Positions 42,089 to 51,047 of a stretch of DNA of 52,213 bases are shown piece by piece. The translations under genes were made by a program, and so were the position numbers. Source of the stretch: Candidatus Bathyarchaeota archaeon. Its GTDB lineage: Archaea > Thermoproteota > Bathyarchaeia > Bathyarchaeales > DTEX01. Positions within the stretch are counted from its first letter, which is position 1. Every line of letters begins with the position of its first letter. The stretch covers positions 1 to 52,213 of the forward strand of contig JAGTQE010000010.1 of assembly GCA_018396635.1 (NCBI GenBank). The letters run 5' to 3'. The notes under the pieces were generated by a model that searched no databases, was not told where the DNA came from, and worked only from the letters and a program-made list of their open reading frames with translations.

Positions 42089-43468
42089 ATGTTTTCCGGA
42101 AGCAGAATAGATTTAACATATTTGGAGAAACATCCAAAATCTAAGGGTCTCTATAGTAGAGCTAGAAGTGTTTTCGCTAGGGGTGTAACCCACGACGCCC
42201 GATACTTCGAACCGATGCCAATATACTGTGTTAAGGCTAAAGGTTCTAGGAAATGGGATGTTGATGGAAATGAGTATATAGACTACTGGATGGGTCATGG
42301 AGCCCTCATCTTAGGACACGCTCATCCAACAGTAACTAGGGCTGTCGTAGAGCAGGCTCGAAAAGGAACGCACCTAGGTGCTTCACATGAGCTTGAGATT
42401 CAATGGGCTGAGAAGGTCACGAAGTTAATACCATGTGCGCGTGGTGGTCTAGTTGAGTTCACAAGTTCTGGCACGGAAGCAACTATGATGGCGATAAGAA
42501 TAGCAAGGGCATATACCGGGCGGTCAAAGATTATAAAATTTTTATCACATTTCCATGGATGGTTTGATTACACAATAGTTGACTATAATCCGGATTATTC
42601 TCCTCCTCTATCTGGGAGTTATCCACTAGGCGTACCGCCAGAAATATGCAAATACACTGTTGCCTTGCCGCCAAACGATATTGGGGCGGTTGAGAAAACT
42701 ATCGAGGGCGGCGATGTCGCATGCGTTATACTTGAGCCGGGAGGAGCATCGATGGGGCTAATACCAACTAATGAAAAGTTTCTGAAAGATCTGAGAAAAG
42801 TGACAGCAGACAATGGTGTTGTCCTAATATTCGATGAGGTTGTTACGGGTTTTAGAGATGCGCCTGGTGGTGCACAGGAGCGTTATGGAGTGACGCCAGA
42901 TATATCAACGCTTGGCAAAATTCTCGCTGGCGGCTATCCTGGTGGGGCTGTTGCTGGGAGAAGGGAGTATTTGAGCATGCTCGAATTTAAGGCTGAAGGT
43001 AGACGTGACCCTAGGCGGATAAGTCATCCGGGAACATTTAATGCCAACCCAATCTCAGCCGCCGCTGGTAATGCGTGTTTGGGTCTAATACTTGATGGTA
43101 AGGTCCATCCATCAATTAATAGGAAGGGTGAAATGTTGAAGCGTGGTTTAAATGATGTAATTCAAGATAATCGTATTAATGGTTTAGCATGGGGTACGAC
43201 ACCATCAATAATCTACGTTGGTTTTGGTATAAGTCCAGAGGATCTCGTCGTATCGGATATTGAGAGCTACATGAGATTTCAGAGGAAGAGGGAGGCTAGC
43301 CAGAAGATTGTAAGCGTCTTGGAGAAAGCTCTAATAAACAGAGGAATACATCCAATGGGTTCAAGGCTCATCTTATCAATTGCGCATACGCAAAGAGATA
43401 TTGAGATGACAATAGAGAAATTTGATGAGTCATTAAAGGAGCTGAGGTCTGAGGGAATTATCGAATAG
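42089..43468 (+). CDS. Class III aminotransferase, HemL-like
   Basis: A PLP enzyme of 459 aa closest in pattern to glutamate-1-semialdehyde aminomutases and related transaminases. It has GVTHDARYFEPMPIYCVKA, DVDGNEYIDYWMGHGALILG, FTSSGTEATMMAIRIAR, the PLP-Asp region LIFDEVVTGFRDAPGG, and the Schiff-base Lys277 in STLGKILAGGYPGG. True HemL is part of heme synthesis, but no other heme gene is present and the protein is longer at the C-terminus, so a different amino or keto substrate is quite possible. ATG 42089 follows AGGTG at 6 bases. Confidence 0.85.
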   Translation: MFSGSRIDLTYLEKHPKSKGLYSRARSVFARGVTHDARYFEPMPIYCVKAKGSRKWDVDGNEYIDYWMGHGALILGHAHPTVTRAVVEQARKGTHLGASHELEIQWAEKVTKLIPCARGGLVEFTSSGTEATMMAIRIARAYTGRSKIIKFLSHFHGWFDYTIVDYNPDYSPPLSGSYPLGVPPEICKYTVALPPNDIGAVEKTIEGGDVACVILEPGGASMGLIPTNEKFLKDLRKVTADNGVVLIFDEVVTGFRDAPGGAQERYGVTPDISTLGKILAGGYPGGAVAGRREYLSMLEFKAEGRRDPRRISHPGTFNANPISAAAGNACLGLILDGKVHPSINRKGEMLKRGLNDVIQDNRINGLAWGTTPSIIYVGFGISPEDLVVSDIESYMRFQRKREASQKIVSVLEKALINRGIHPMGSRLILSIAHTQRDIEMTIEKFDESLKELRSEGIIE

Positions 43469-43706
43469 GTAAATTAGAGAAGAACTCTCTTTCCATGCTA
43501 AACTCTTCCAGATAAGTGTGCTTTAATAGCGATCCGTGCGAGAGCTATAAATCTTGTAATGGGTTTTCTCTCCCTTTATGAGAAATGTCCTGAGAGAGAC
43601 AAAATGCGAATATGATGAACGCTAATGCTCATATTAGTTATGTAAACATCTCAATGATAATAAGGCTCAAATATTCTCGGCTGCCAGATCACCCTTTGTG
43701 ATTTAA
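43469..43706 (+). promoter_or_regulatory. Spacer upstream of cdvB with short inverted repeat
   Basis: This 238-base spacer contains no gene. A short inverted repeat ATCAC-CCTTT-GTGAT (43688-43702) ends 4 bases before the ATG and could affect access of ribosomes or a regulator. An isolated ATGATGA near 43614 lacks matching D boxes and is not a C/D RNA. Confidence 0.3.
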
Positions 43707-44351
43707 ATGTCAAGATTTAGCAAAGAGTGGGAAGGGAATGCGGAGAACAATGCGGTAAGTAAGATTGTGGGGGTCGTAAAGTCACAACAGCCACTAAAGT
43801 ATAAGGTCTCATTGGCAATTAAACGCATAGAGGCGCAAATTCAGGCGCTTGAAAACGCCATGAACAATATGAGTCAGAGGGATAAATCTCTCTTCTCAAA
43901 GATTATTGATGCGCTTTCAAACCACGACGCAAAGAGAGCAATAGTATATGCTAATGAGCTTGCAGAGGTAAGGAGGACTGTGAATCTTATACTTAATGCT
44001 AAATTGGCCCTCGAAAGAGTATCATTACGTCTTAACACCATTACTTTTGTTGGCAATGTGGCGGCAGCCATAGCGCCAGCAATAGGCATCTTAGAGGATG
44101 TTCGCTCTGGCATAGCCAGCATTATGCCTGGTGCTGAGCGGGAGATAGATGCAATAAAAACCCTACTTGATGAAGTGATGACTGAAGCTGGTCAGCTCTC
44201 TGGGGCAGACTTTAGTTTAGGATCTGCGAGTGAGGAAGCCCAGAAGATACTTGAGGAAGCAGCACTTGTCGCTGAAGAGAAAGTAAAGGAGAAGCTTCCA
44301 GAGTTAGTAACCTCAAAGCAGGCTGAGGCTGAGCGTGAAAAATTCGGCTAG
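43707..44351 (+). CDS. cdvB: ESCRT-III-like protein (CdvB family)
   Basis: A 214-aa Snf7/ESCRT-III homologue, in archaea used for cell division and vesicle budding by forming membrane-remodelling filaments. It is a basic helical hairpin (PLKYKVSLAIKRIEAQIQAL, followed by AMNNMSQRDKSLFSKIIDAL) followed by acidic helices (EVRRTVNLILNAKLALERVS) and a C-terminal acidic tail with KLPELVTSKQ. The archaeal CdvB winged-helix tail that binds CdvA is not evident, so it looks more like the shorter CdvB1-3 type. No CdvA or CdvC (Vps4) gene is present here. A small membrane-protein gene follows within 25 bases. Confidence 0.85.
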   Translation: MSRFSKEWEGNAENNAVSKIVGVVKSQQPLKYKVSLAIKRIEAQIQALENAMNNMSQRDKSLFSKIIDALSNHDAKRAIVYANELAEVRRTVNLILNAKLALERVSLRLNTITFVGNVAAAIAPAIGILEDVRSGIASIMPGAEREIDAIKTLLDEVMTEAGQLSGADFSLGSASEEAQKILEEAALVAEEKVKEKLPELVTSKQAEAEREKFG

Positions 44352-44375
44352 TATATATCAATGGGGTGGAAGTTT

Positions 44376-44588
44376 ATGGGGCATAAGTCTAGGATAGCGC
44401 TCATATTATTTATGATCGGATTTACAGGCTTTATATTTGGAGCTATCGCCAATATAATTTACTCTAGGGCATTACCTATTCTTGTTGAGATTTTCCCACA
44501 AATATTTTCATCTGAGTGGGCTGCTTGGGGGCTTATAGGTGCAATTTTAGCGATAATTTGCTGTCTCATATATGCCTATCTGCTTTAA
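44376..44588 (+). CDS. Small two-span membrane protein, 70 aa
   Basis: The ATG at 44376 follows GGGGTGG by 7 bases; an in-frame ATG 5 codons earlier is less well placed. The product is hydrophobic with two spans (IALILFMIGFTGFIFGAIA and WAAWGLIGAILAIICCLIY) and a short loop. I do not know the family. It lies directly after the ESCRT-III gene in the same direction, so the two are probably co-transcribed, and it could act as a membrane partner. That is positional inference only. Confidence 0.6.
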   Translation: MGHKSRIALILFMIGFTGFIFGAIANIIYSRALPILVEIFPQIFSSEWAAWGLIGAILAIICCLIYAYLL

Positions 44589-44648
44589 CGATCCATAAGA
44601 CTTCATAGAAGACTAAAAAGATGCGTATAACAACTATCTGTTGTTAAT

Positions 44649-45548
44649 TTACTTAACTTTTATCTCCGCAAGAACTTCCTCTGAGCTCTTATAAGTTTTT
44701 GCTGACGCGTTAGCTAAAATTTCGCTGAGCCTAACCTGTTTTCCATCCTCAAACTCGATCAGCCTCCAACCAACCTTATCAATTAATGTTTTCTTTGTTG
44801 TAGGATAGCGTACTCTATCTATGATGGCTTTTGCTGCATCTATGCCAAAGCTATCATGTAAACGTGGAAAATAGCCTTTTTTGATAAAGTATGTAAAGCG
44901 TCTAGCATCCTCAAACATCGACAAATTGTTGAAGAGAACATACACGCCCCCCTCCAAACTCTCATACTTTTTTACCCTCTCGTAAATCTTCTCTAGCTCA
45001 TTATTAGTATACTGATAATAGTACATCCGATCACCTAGTCCATGAAGACGAAAATAGGCTACGCTAGAAACATATGCTGGCATAAGTTTCAGGGGGTCGG
45101 TTACATGCGTAACTGCTAGTTCGCTTAAAATCTCTCCAAGTCTCCTAAAACCATGTTCATCTTCCCAAGATGGTCCACGTGGCTCCCAAACTAAAATGAA
45201 GTTTTCGCGATTAATATTTTTAAAGAATTCCCTTGCAACATCGAGACTATTTATTCTGAAGGAGGCGGGAGTCTGTATAAGTATAATCTTTGCCTCCAGA
45301 ATGCGGCATATATGCTTAATCTTCTCAAATGGCTCAGCAGCCTTCTCTACGTCAAGTTTATATTTATGGCTTATATCTTGATGCGCCTTTACAGTGAACT
45401 CAAAGTCTTTAGGTGCGCTTCTTCGCCACTTGCTGACGGTTGTTTGTGACGGATATTTATAGAACGTGGTGTTCAGTTCGACTAAGCTGAATTCCTCATA
45501 GTATCTTTTTTGAGAAACCGGATAACCGCAACATCCAACTTTAATCAT
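44649..45548 (-). CDS. DUF72 (YecE-like) family protein
   Basis: A 299-aa TIM-barrel family protein of unknown function, widespread in bacteria and archaea. It opens with the standard IKVGCCGYPVSQKRYYEEFS, then VELNTTFYKYPSQTTVSKWR and APKDFEFTVKAHQDISHKY, and has the LVWEPRGPSW and YFRLHGLGDRMYYYQYTNNE blocks. Conserved acidic and aromatic residues (NTTFY, EPRG, RLHG) suggest an active site. It converges with the small membrane protein gene. The role is unknown. Confidence 0.88.
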   Translation of the reverse strand: MIKVGCCGYPVSQKRYYEEFSLVELNTTFYKYPSQTTVSKWRRSAPKDFEFTVKAHQDISHKYKLDVEKAAEPFEKIKHICRILEAKIILIQTPASFRINSLDVAREFFKNINRENFILVWEPRGPSWEDEHGFRRLGEILSELAVTHVTDPLKLMPAYVSSVAYFRLHGLGDRMYYYQYTNNELEKIYERVKKYESLEGGVYVLFNNLSMFEDARRFTYFIKKGYFPRLHDSFGIDAAKAIIDRVRYPTTKKTLIDKVGWRLIEFEDGKQVRLSEILANASAKTYKSSEEVLAEIKVK

Positions 45549-45637
45549 CTTGACACCTAAAGCTGAATTTTTATTCTAACTAAAGGTGATGATGGAGTGC
45601 TGATAAACCTTTAGATGCGAGGGATTATTTCCTCAAC

Positions 45638-46375
45638 TTATATTTGATCCGTTAGAAGTCTCCTTATAATCTCACAGTAAACCCTACTCATCTCGCTTAT
45701 GGCTTCTTGAATTTTATCTGGGTCTCTGCTAATAAATCCTGTTATGGTGATCCATTCATCCTCGCTCAAATCTAAGCGAGCATATTTGCTTCCATCAACT
45801 AGCTTCTTCACCTTATCTATGAACCTTAATGTTAATGGGTTATAATCTCGTGGGAAGATTGGTTCGCCCTCAATATGTAAGCCACTCTCCACATAAATCC
45901 TGAATGCCACTCTCTCTCCCTCGATGTTCTTAACGGTTTCAATGATTCTTTCTCCATCACGCATAGGTGTTGAGACTTTGAACCCTAAAGGTTCTATCTT
46001 AGAAACTATGTCAGAGTAGGGTTCATAGATCTTGTGAAGCTTGACATTAGCTTCGACCCCATCTTTAATTCTTCTTAAGTCATCCAAAACGCCTACATAT
46101 GAACCTAATGGGTACACGAAACTGTACGGTTGACTAATCCCGTAAAATATACAGAATCCCCTTTCATCAGGCCAATAATATAATCCTCCGGGCTTAGCTT
46201 TTAAGTAGCTGCAGAGCCCTGAAACATCTATATCGATTGGAGTTAGAAAATATATTTCCTCTTTCCAAACGTTTAGATTTGTAGTAAATGGTATTTTATT
46301 ATGGATAGCATGGCTAAATTGATCGTCTATCTCTATTACAAATGAAGACTTATCATATTCAACTTCAAGCCTCAT
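45638..46375 (-). CDS. Cyclophilin-like (TM1367-fold) protein with added domain
   Basis: A 245-aa protein. The N-terminal half matches the 20.3 kb protein: IPFTTNLNVWKEEIYFLTP corresponds to LPFEARANRWGDEIYFTIP, and LYYWPDERGFCIFYG to IGYWPPGRGFCIFFG. The C-terminal half (from about residue 125: EGERVAFRIYVESGLHIEGE, LVDGSKYARLDLSEDEWI) is a separate domain I cannot name. The function of the cyclophilin-like fold in archaea is unsettled. It stands alone, with 89 bases to DUF72 on the same strand. Confidence 0.75.
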   Translation of the reverse strand: MRLEVEYDKSSFVIEIDDQFSHAIHNKIPFTTNLNVWKEEIYFLTPIDIDVSGLCSYLKAKPGGLYYWPDERGFCIFYGISQPYSFVYPLGSYVGVLDDLRRIKDGVEANVKLHKIYEPYSDIVSKIEPLGFKVSTPMRDGERIIETVKNIEGERVAFRIYVESGLHIEGEPIFPRDYNPLTLRFIDKVKKLVDGSKYARLDLSEDEWITITGFISRDPDKIQEAISEMSRVYCEIIRRLLTDQI

Positions 46376-46474
46376 AATGCATCAAACAAGAATATTTTAT
46401 GGAAGCATATTAAAATTACTAATCTTGAGAAAAAATATCAAGCTTAGTGAAAATCAGTATAGGGGTGACATGAG

Positions 46475-48001
46475 GTGAGGGTGGTTTCTCCACAACTTTT
46501 TAGGCGATTATCCTCGATATGCGAGAGGTTACGTAGGCTATATTTTAATCCATTCGTGGTAGGGTTACTAAGCCTGTTATGGCTTATCCTTAGAACTGGA
46601 ACAAAACCCTCAAGAATAGTTTATCCATGTCAGAGGGCAGCTCTAGCGAACACCTACCTATGGCTAACAATATACATTTTCCCCTTCTTCCACATGCTAT
46701 ATCATAGGTTTTCTAGGAGAGTCAGCCTAAAAAGGAAGGTTATTCTTGTGGCGGTGATACTTGCAGTATTCGGCATTTCGCTATTATTATGGGGCGTGCA
46801 GGAAGGCATAAGAAGGAGAGAAGTGCGAGAGGTTGGATTGAGAATCGAGAGCAAAATAGCCAAGTTTGAACCGCACTCAAGCATTTTTGTCGTTAATGGT
46901 ACTAGAGGTGGCGATGGCGGCGTCTTTAAGCTGATTGAGATGATGGGCAAATATGGTTTATTATTCTATAAGTCCCCGACGCCTGGGGCGAATAAGGGCC
47001 CAAGTGGTTTAATAGATGCCAATGACGTCGTAATAATAAAGGTTAATAGCCAGTGGGATGAGAGAGGTGGAACAAATACAGACCTTGTTAAAGAGCTTAT
47101 TCAGGCAATACTCAGCCATCCAGATGGTTTTGTCGGTGAAATAGTTGTGGCGGATAATGGGCAGGCGCAATATGGGCCTCTCGGTACTGGCGGAAGCTTT
47201 ACTTGGAGTAGGAACAACGCTGAGAATATCTCGCAGTCAATTCAGAGTGTTGTAGACTTCTTTGCCAGGAAGGGATATAAGGTTTCAGCATATCTCTGGG
47301 ATAGAATTACCACTAAGATGGTTAAAGAATACTTCGAAGGAGATATGGATGATGGATATGTGGTCAATGCTACAAGGAATCCTAGAACTGGAATAATGGT
47401 CTCATATCCAAAATTTAAGACGGTATTTGGAACATACATAAGCTTTAAGTTTGGCGTGTGGAATCCTGAGAGTAAAACATACGACTATGAGAGACTTAAG
47501 GTTATTAATTTTCCAGTCCTGAAAACTCATAGCATATATGGTGTTACGGCCTGCGTAAAGCACTATATGGGGGTAGTTTCAGATAAGCTTACGTCTATGC
47601 TTGGTGCTAGGGCCCATGATGCTGTGGGCACTGGCGGAATGGGAACCGAAATGGTTGAGACAAGATTCCCAATCCTAAACATAATTGATGCCATATGGGT
47701 TAATGCCGTACCACGTGGTGGGCCAAGCACATCCTACAACGAAGCTACTAGGGTTAATATAATAGCCGCAAGCACGGATCCTGTTGCCCTAGATTATTGG
47801 GCTTCAAAATACATTCTCTTAGAAGTAGCGAAACTGAAGGGTTATAGCGACTTAAGCTCAATTAATCCCGATAATGTTGAACGCGGCTCCTTCGGCTACT
47901 GGCTCAGGCTCTCAATGGAGGAGATTAGGGGAGCTGGTTATCAGTCGACGACCGATGAAGACTATATGAGCGTTTACGTAGTGCATTTAAGGCAAGGTTA
48001 G
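46475..48001 (+). CDS. DUF362 domain protein with N-terminal membrane region
   Basis: A 508-aa protein. The N-terminus has hydrophobic stretches around residues 25-42 (FNPFVVGLLSLLWLILRTG), 60-75 (LWLTIYIFPFFHML) and 87-110 (VILVAVILAVFGISLLLWG). The motif GTKPSRIVYPCQRAALANTY lies between the first two. The rest is an extracellular or cytoplasmic DUF362 domain with VIIKVNSQWDERGGTNTD, LPVLKTHSIYGVTACVKHYM-like (FPVLKTHSIYGVTACVKHYM) and ASTDPVALDYWASKYILLE. The family includes iron-sulfur-linked proteins but has no clear biochemical role. It precedes the SMC operon by 189 bases on the same strand; a link is not shown. Confidence 0.75.
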   Translation: MRVVSPQLFRRLSSICERLRRLYFNPFVVGLLSLLWLILRTGTKPSRIVYPCQRAALANTYLWLTIYIFPFFHMLYHRFSRRVSLKRKVILVAVILAVFGISLLLWGVQEGIRRREVREVGLRIESKIAKFEPHSSIFVVNGTRGGDGGVFKLIEMMGKYGLLFYKSPTPGANKGPSGLIDANDVVIIKVNSQWDERGGTNTDLVKELIQAILSHPDGFVGEIVVADNGQAQYGPLGTGGSFTWSRNNAENISQSIQSVVDFFARKGYKVSAYLWDRITTKMVKEYFEGDMDDGYVVNATRNPRTGIMVSYPKFKTVFGTYISFKFGVWNPESKTYDYERLKVINFPVLKTHSIYGVTACVKHYMGVVSDKLTSMLGARAHDAVGTGGMGTEMVETRFPILNIIDAIWVNAVPRGGPSTSYNEATRVNIIAASTDPVALDYWASKYILLEVAKLKGYSDLSSINPDNVERGSFGYWLRLSMEEIRGAGYQSTTDEDYMSVYVVHLRQG

Positions 48002-48189
48002 CCTTTCTTAGAAATCTATCACGTGGGTTCTCTCGATTTCATATCTATCTATTTAAATCTTTCTTTAAATTCACGTTACTTTATCCGCTGAAAGTAGAAG
48101 GACTTAGTGGGATTTACCTTTTATCTGACATCATTAAATATCCTTAAATAAAGAGGATTGCTCATTATACTCGTTTCAGAGGGCTACGA

Positions 48190-50220
48190 ATGCTAATATC
48201 CGAAATCATATTAGAGAACTTTATGTCCTATGAGTATGCTAGGATACCCCTTAAACCCGGGGTCAACATAATCTGCGGTCCCAATGGAGCTGGTAAGTCC
48301 TCGATCCTCTTGGGGATATCCGTTGCTTTAGGGCAATCTTATACTGAACGTTCTAAGAGGCTTAGTGACCTCATAAGGTGGGGTAAGGATATTGGACGTG
48401 TAACCTTAGTTCTAAATAACTCTAAAGTTAAGGGTAGGCGCCCATATCCTAAAATTAATAAGGATCAGATTTACCTGAGTAGAGTTCTGAGGCGTGATGG
48501 AAAATATTGGTTTGAAATAGATAACGTTGCTGCAAGCAAAGCCGAAGTTTTGAGGCTTCTCTCGCGTTTTAATGTTGACCCGGACAACATGCTTATAATA
48601 ATGCATCAGGATATGGCTGAACAATTTATCCTTCTATCTCCCCAGGAGAAGTTGAAACTTGTGGAGTCAGCCGTTGGACTAGAGTCTTTCCGAAAAAACG
48701 TTTTGGAGGCTCAGAGCAAACTTAGTAAGATAACCAGCCAAGAAGAGTCGCTTAATAAGATGCTTGAGTCTGTTGAGCAGACCCTTGCTTACTGGCGTGA
48801 GCAGTATGAGCGCTATCAAGAGAAAAAGCAATTGATCCTCAAGAAACGCTTCCTGGAGCGTGAACTAGCTTGGGCTGAAGTCACTAGAAGGGAAGAGGAG
48901 ATTAATAAGGTAAGGATGGAGGTAGATGTTAAAAGGGCTGAGCTGAAGGAAGTTGAAGAGACCATTGATAAACATGAAAGATTGATTAAGTCACTTAATG
49001 ATGAATTTTCTAGCTTAAGAGAGAGGTGGCGGGATCTTCTGGAGAAGAGAATTTCTCTTGAGAGGGAGAAGGCTAGATACGACTTCGACCTTCTCAAAAT
49101 TAGGGAGATAGCAGGTGGCTTAGAAGAACTCCTTTCGATATTTGAAAAGAACCTAGTGAATATTACAGCAATTTTTCAGAGAGATATGATAAACGCTAAT
49201 ATAAATGTGGAAGGTACCGGGCTCTTAAAGGGAGTAAAGTTTTTCGAGGATTTAAAGGATTGGCTTAGCGCACTTAAATCTAAGATCAATGAGGTAAAAG
49301 ACCTTAGCGAGATAGCGAGTATTAAGCTAGCCAATATAGAGGTTAACCTTCTAGACATGAAAGATGAATTGCATAAGATTGAGGAGAAAATTGACGAGGT
49401 AATTAATGCTCTCGTTGAGAATAAGGTTAACTTAGCTATTCTAAATTATAGAAGAAGAATACTTCTAAGTGAACTTGAAGCCTTAAACAAAAATCTGTAT
49501 ACTTTGGAGTCAGGTCTTAGGGAAGCTATTAGCAGGGCTGAGGAGAAAGGTCCACGTATAGCTGTTTTAAGGAGTCCTAATGAGATTCTGGATGAAATTC
49601 GGATTACAGATGGACGTTTAATGGCTATGGCAGAGGTCTCTGAAGAGGTTGAAAAGATGTATGAATCCTATTCTAAGCTATATTTTGAGCTTAAAGAGAA
49701 GGCGAGGATAGCGGCCGAGAATCGCGAGAAGATATTAGGGGAGATTAGAGTTCGCATGGACGCATGGAGAAACGTCATTAAGAGTCTCCTTGAAAGCGTT
49801 AATGTTGAGTATCAAAACATCCTCTCTCAAGTTGCCGGCTCAGGTTTTGTGCGTCTGGTGAATGAAGATGATATTGAGTCGGCAGGCCTAGAAATTTATG
49901 TTGGATTTAAGGGTTCTCAGCCAATACCGTTAAACATATATTCTCAAAGCGGAGGCGAGAGGAGTACGGCGACAATGGCTTTTCTATTGGCCCTCCAGAA
50001 ACACATAAAATCCCCATTTAGGGCTATAGATGAGTATGACGTCCACATGGATCCGAGAAACCGTGAAATAATAGCGAATCTTCTGATATCGGCTGTTAAG
50101 AATGAGGGAGCGCAGTATCTTGCGATCACACCTAACCAAATGTTCTTTGAGGGTAAAGATGTTCATATAATAACAGTTCAAAATGTTGATGGGAAATCTC
50201 TTATTAGGGAGGTTATTTAG
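48190..50220 (+). CDS. SMC-family ATPase, Smc5/6-like, short-armed
   Basis: A 676-aa ABC-type chromosome-maintenance ATPase. The N-terminal head has ILENFMSYEYARIPLKPG and Walker A GPNGAGKSS at 30-38, then an Asp-rich MHQDMAEQFILLSPQEKL block. Coiled coil fills roughly 170-300 and 390-560. The C-terminal head has a signature SQSGGERSTATMAF (Ser587) and Walker B IDEYDVHMD (Asp614, Glu615). It ends with QYLAITPNQMF and HIITVQNVDG. The pieces SGGERST, SPFRAIDEYDVHMD and LAITPNQ match eukaryotic Smc6 (SGGERSFST, SPFRCLDEFDVYMD, LLTPQ) better than Rad50 or Smc1-4. Yet the arms are only about 390 residues in total, without a clear hinge or CxxC zinc hook. It is the first gene of an overlapping three-gene set, with GGGAGGT for the next start. 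Confidence 0.88.
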   Translation: MLISEIILENFMSYEYARIPLKPGVNIICGPNGAGKSSILLGISVALGQSYTERSKRLSDLIRWGKDIGRVTLVLNNSKVKGRRPYPKINKDQIYLSRVLRRDGKYWFEIDNVAASKAEVLRLLSRFNVDPDNMLIIMHQDMAEQFILLSPQEKLKLVESAVGLESFRKNVLEAQSKLSKITSQEESLNKMLESVEQTLAYWREQYERYQEKKQLILKKRFLERELAWAEVTRREEEINKVRMEVDVKRAELKEVEETIDKHERLIKSLNDEFSSLRERWRDLLEKRISLEREKARYDFDLLKIREIAGGLEELLSIFEKNLVNITAIFQRDMINANINVEGTGLLKGVKFFEDLKDWLSALKSKINEVKDLSEIASIKLANIEVNLLDMKDELHKIEEKIDEVINALVENKVNLAILNYRRRILLSELEALNKNLYTLESGLREAISRAEEKGPRIAVLRSPNEILDEIRITDGRLMAMAEVSEEVEKMYESYSKLYFELKEKARIAAENREKILGEIRVRMDAWRNVIKSLLESVNVEYQNILSQVAGSGFVRLVNEDDIESAGLEIYVGFKGSQPIPLNIYSQSGGERSTATMAFLLALQKHIKSPFRAIDEYDVHMDPRNREIIANLLISAVKNEGAQYLAITPNQMFFEGKDVHIITVQNVDGKSLIREVI

Positions 50221-51047
50221 TGGGCTCTCTGTTAAGCGAGAAACAGAGAGACATAAAAGAGGCTAGGGAAGAGCTGCAACGGATAATCGGCTTATGTAGA
50301 TCCGTTGAAATTAAAGGTTTAGACCCCTACATTGTTGATGTTGATGACTTAGTTAAAGTGATAAGGGATTATTTTCCAATGTGGAAGGATTCCGAGGATC
50401 TATGCTTAGACGCTGAAGCCGTAAATAGTATAGCTTCAGTTGTAAGGATGCAGGGAGAATGGGTTAAGCGGAGGGCTTCGGCTCTTTATAGGGATCCCTT
50501 CTTAATAGAGGAGAAGGTGCGTGGGCTGCCAGTAGATAAAATGGCTGAAATCTTCCTTAAAGTTTGGCGTCCAATAATTGAGCTCGAACAGCTAACTATT
50601 AAAGGATTTCGTGAAGCTCTAAAATACTGGAGCGATCTTCCGCCCTTAAACGTTAGATGGCAGAAAATCGGCTACACTAAAACTGAAACTGAATGCGTCA
50701 CTAGAGAAGAGGTTATTAAGGAGGGGGTTCTTTCAAGCGAGCCATTTATGGCCGAGCTGGAAAAAGTATGGCTTGAGCTGAAGAGCCGTGTGTTAAGGGA
50801 TGGGAAAATAAGGTACTGGGACTTTATCGGCTCAGAAACCTATGAAGATACTGTTAGAAGAGCTTATCTGACAAGCTTCCTAGTAACATATGGTTATGCT
50901 AATTTACAGATAAATTTCTCAGAGGATGAGATATTTATATTGCCTAACGAGAAGCCTCTAAATAGGGAGAATAGCGAGACAATATCTTTCCCAATCTCTA
51001 TAAGCTTTGAAGAGTGGGTGAGATGGAAAGAGAAAAGAAGGGCATAG
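50220..51047 (+). CDS. Kleisin-like protein resembling Nse4
   Basis: A 275-aa protein starting at a GTG that shares a base with the Smc-like stop; GGGAGGT lies 6 bases before it. The C-terminus reads like the Nse4 C-terminal winged helix: YWDFIGSETYEDTVRRAYLT, SFLVTYGYANLQINF and then FPISISFEEWVRW. In Nse4 the same order is a DFI/NPxSFxxTV helix, a SFLxxxGxA stretch, and QFVLSLxxxxW. The N-terminal 130 residues are helical (DVDDLVKVIRDYFPMW, IASVVRMQGEWVKRRAS) and could bind the ATPase neck. Kleisins bridge the two SMC heads, so this would link the ATPases and carry the third protein. The assignment is by motif, not by search. Confidence 0.7.
   Translation: MGSLLSEKQRDIKEAREELQRIIGLCRSVEIKGLDPYIVDVDDLVKVIRDYFPMWKDSEDLCLDAEAVNSIASVVRMQGEWVKRRASALYRDPFLIEEKVRGLPVDKMAEIFLKVWRPIIELEQLTIKGFREALKYWSDLPPLNVRWQKIGYTKTETECVTREEVIKEGVLSSEPFMAELEKVWLELKSRVLRDGKIRYWDFIGSETYEDTVRRAYLTSFLVTYGYANLQINFSEDEIFILPNEKPLNRENSETISFPISISFEEWVRWKEKRRA

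Noticed and set aside
42089-43468. Firm hemL call
   Set aside because: The pattern is HemL-like, but no other tetrapyrrole gene is nearby and the family includes many other transaminases.
43610-43680. C/D-box RNA upstream of cdvB
   Set aside because: A perfect ATGATGA occurs, but no CTGA box follows at a workable distance.
48190-50220. Rad50 assignment for the SMC-like ATPase
   Set aside because: There is no CxxC zinc hook, no Mre11 gene nearby, and the C-terminal head reads like Smc6.
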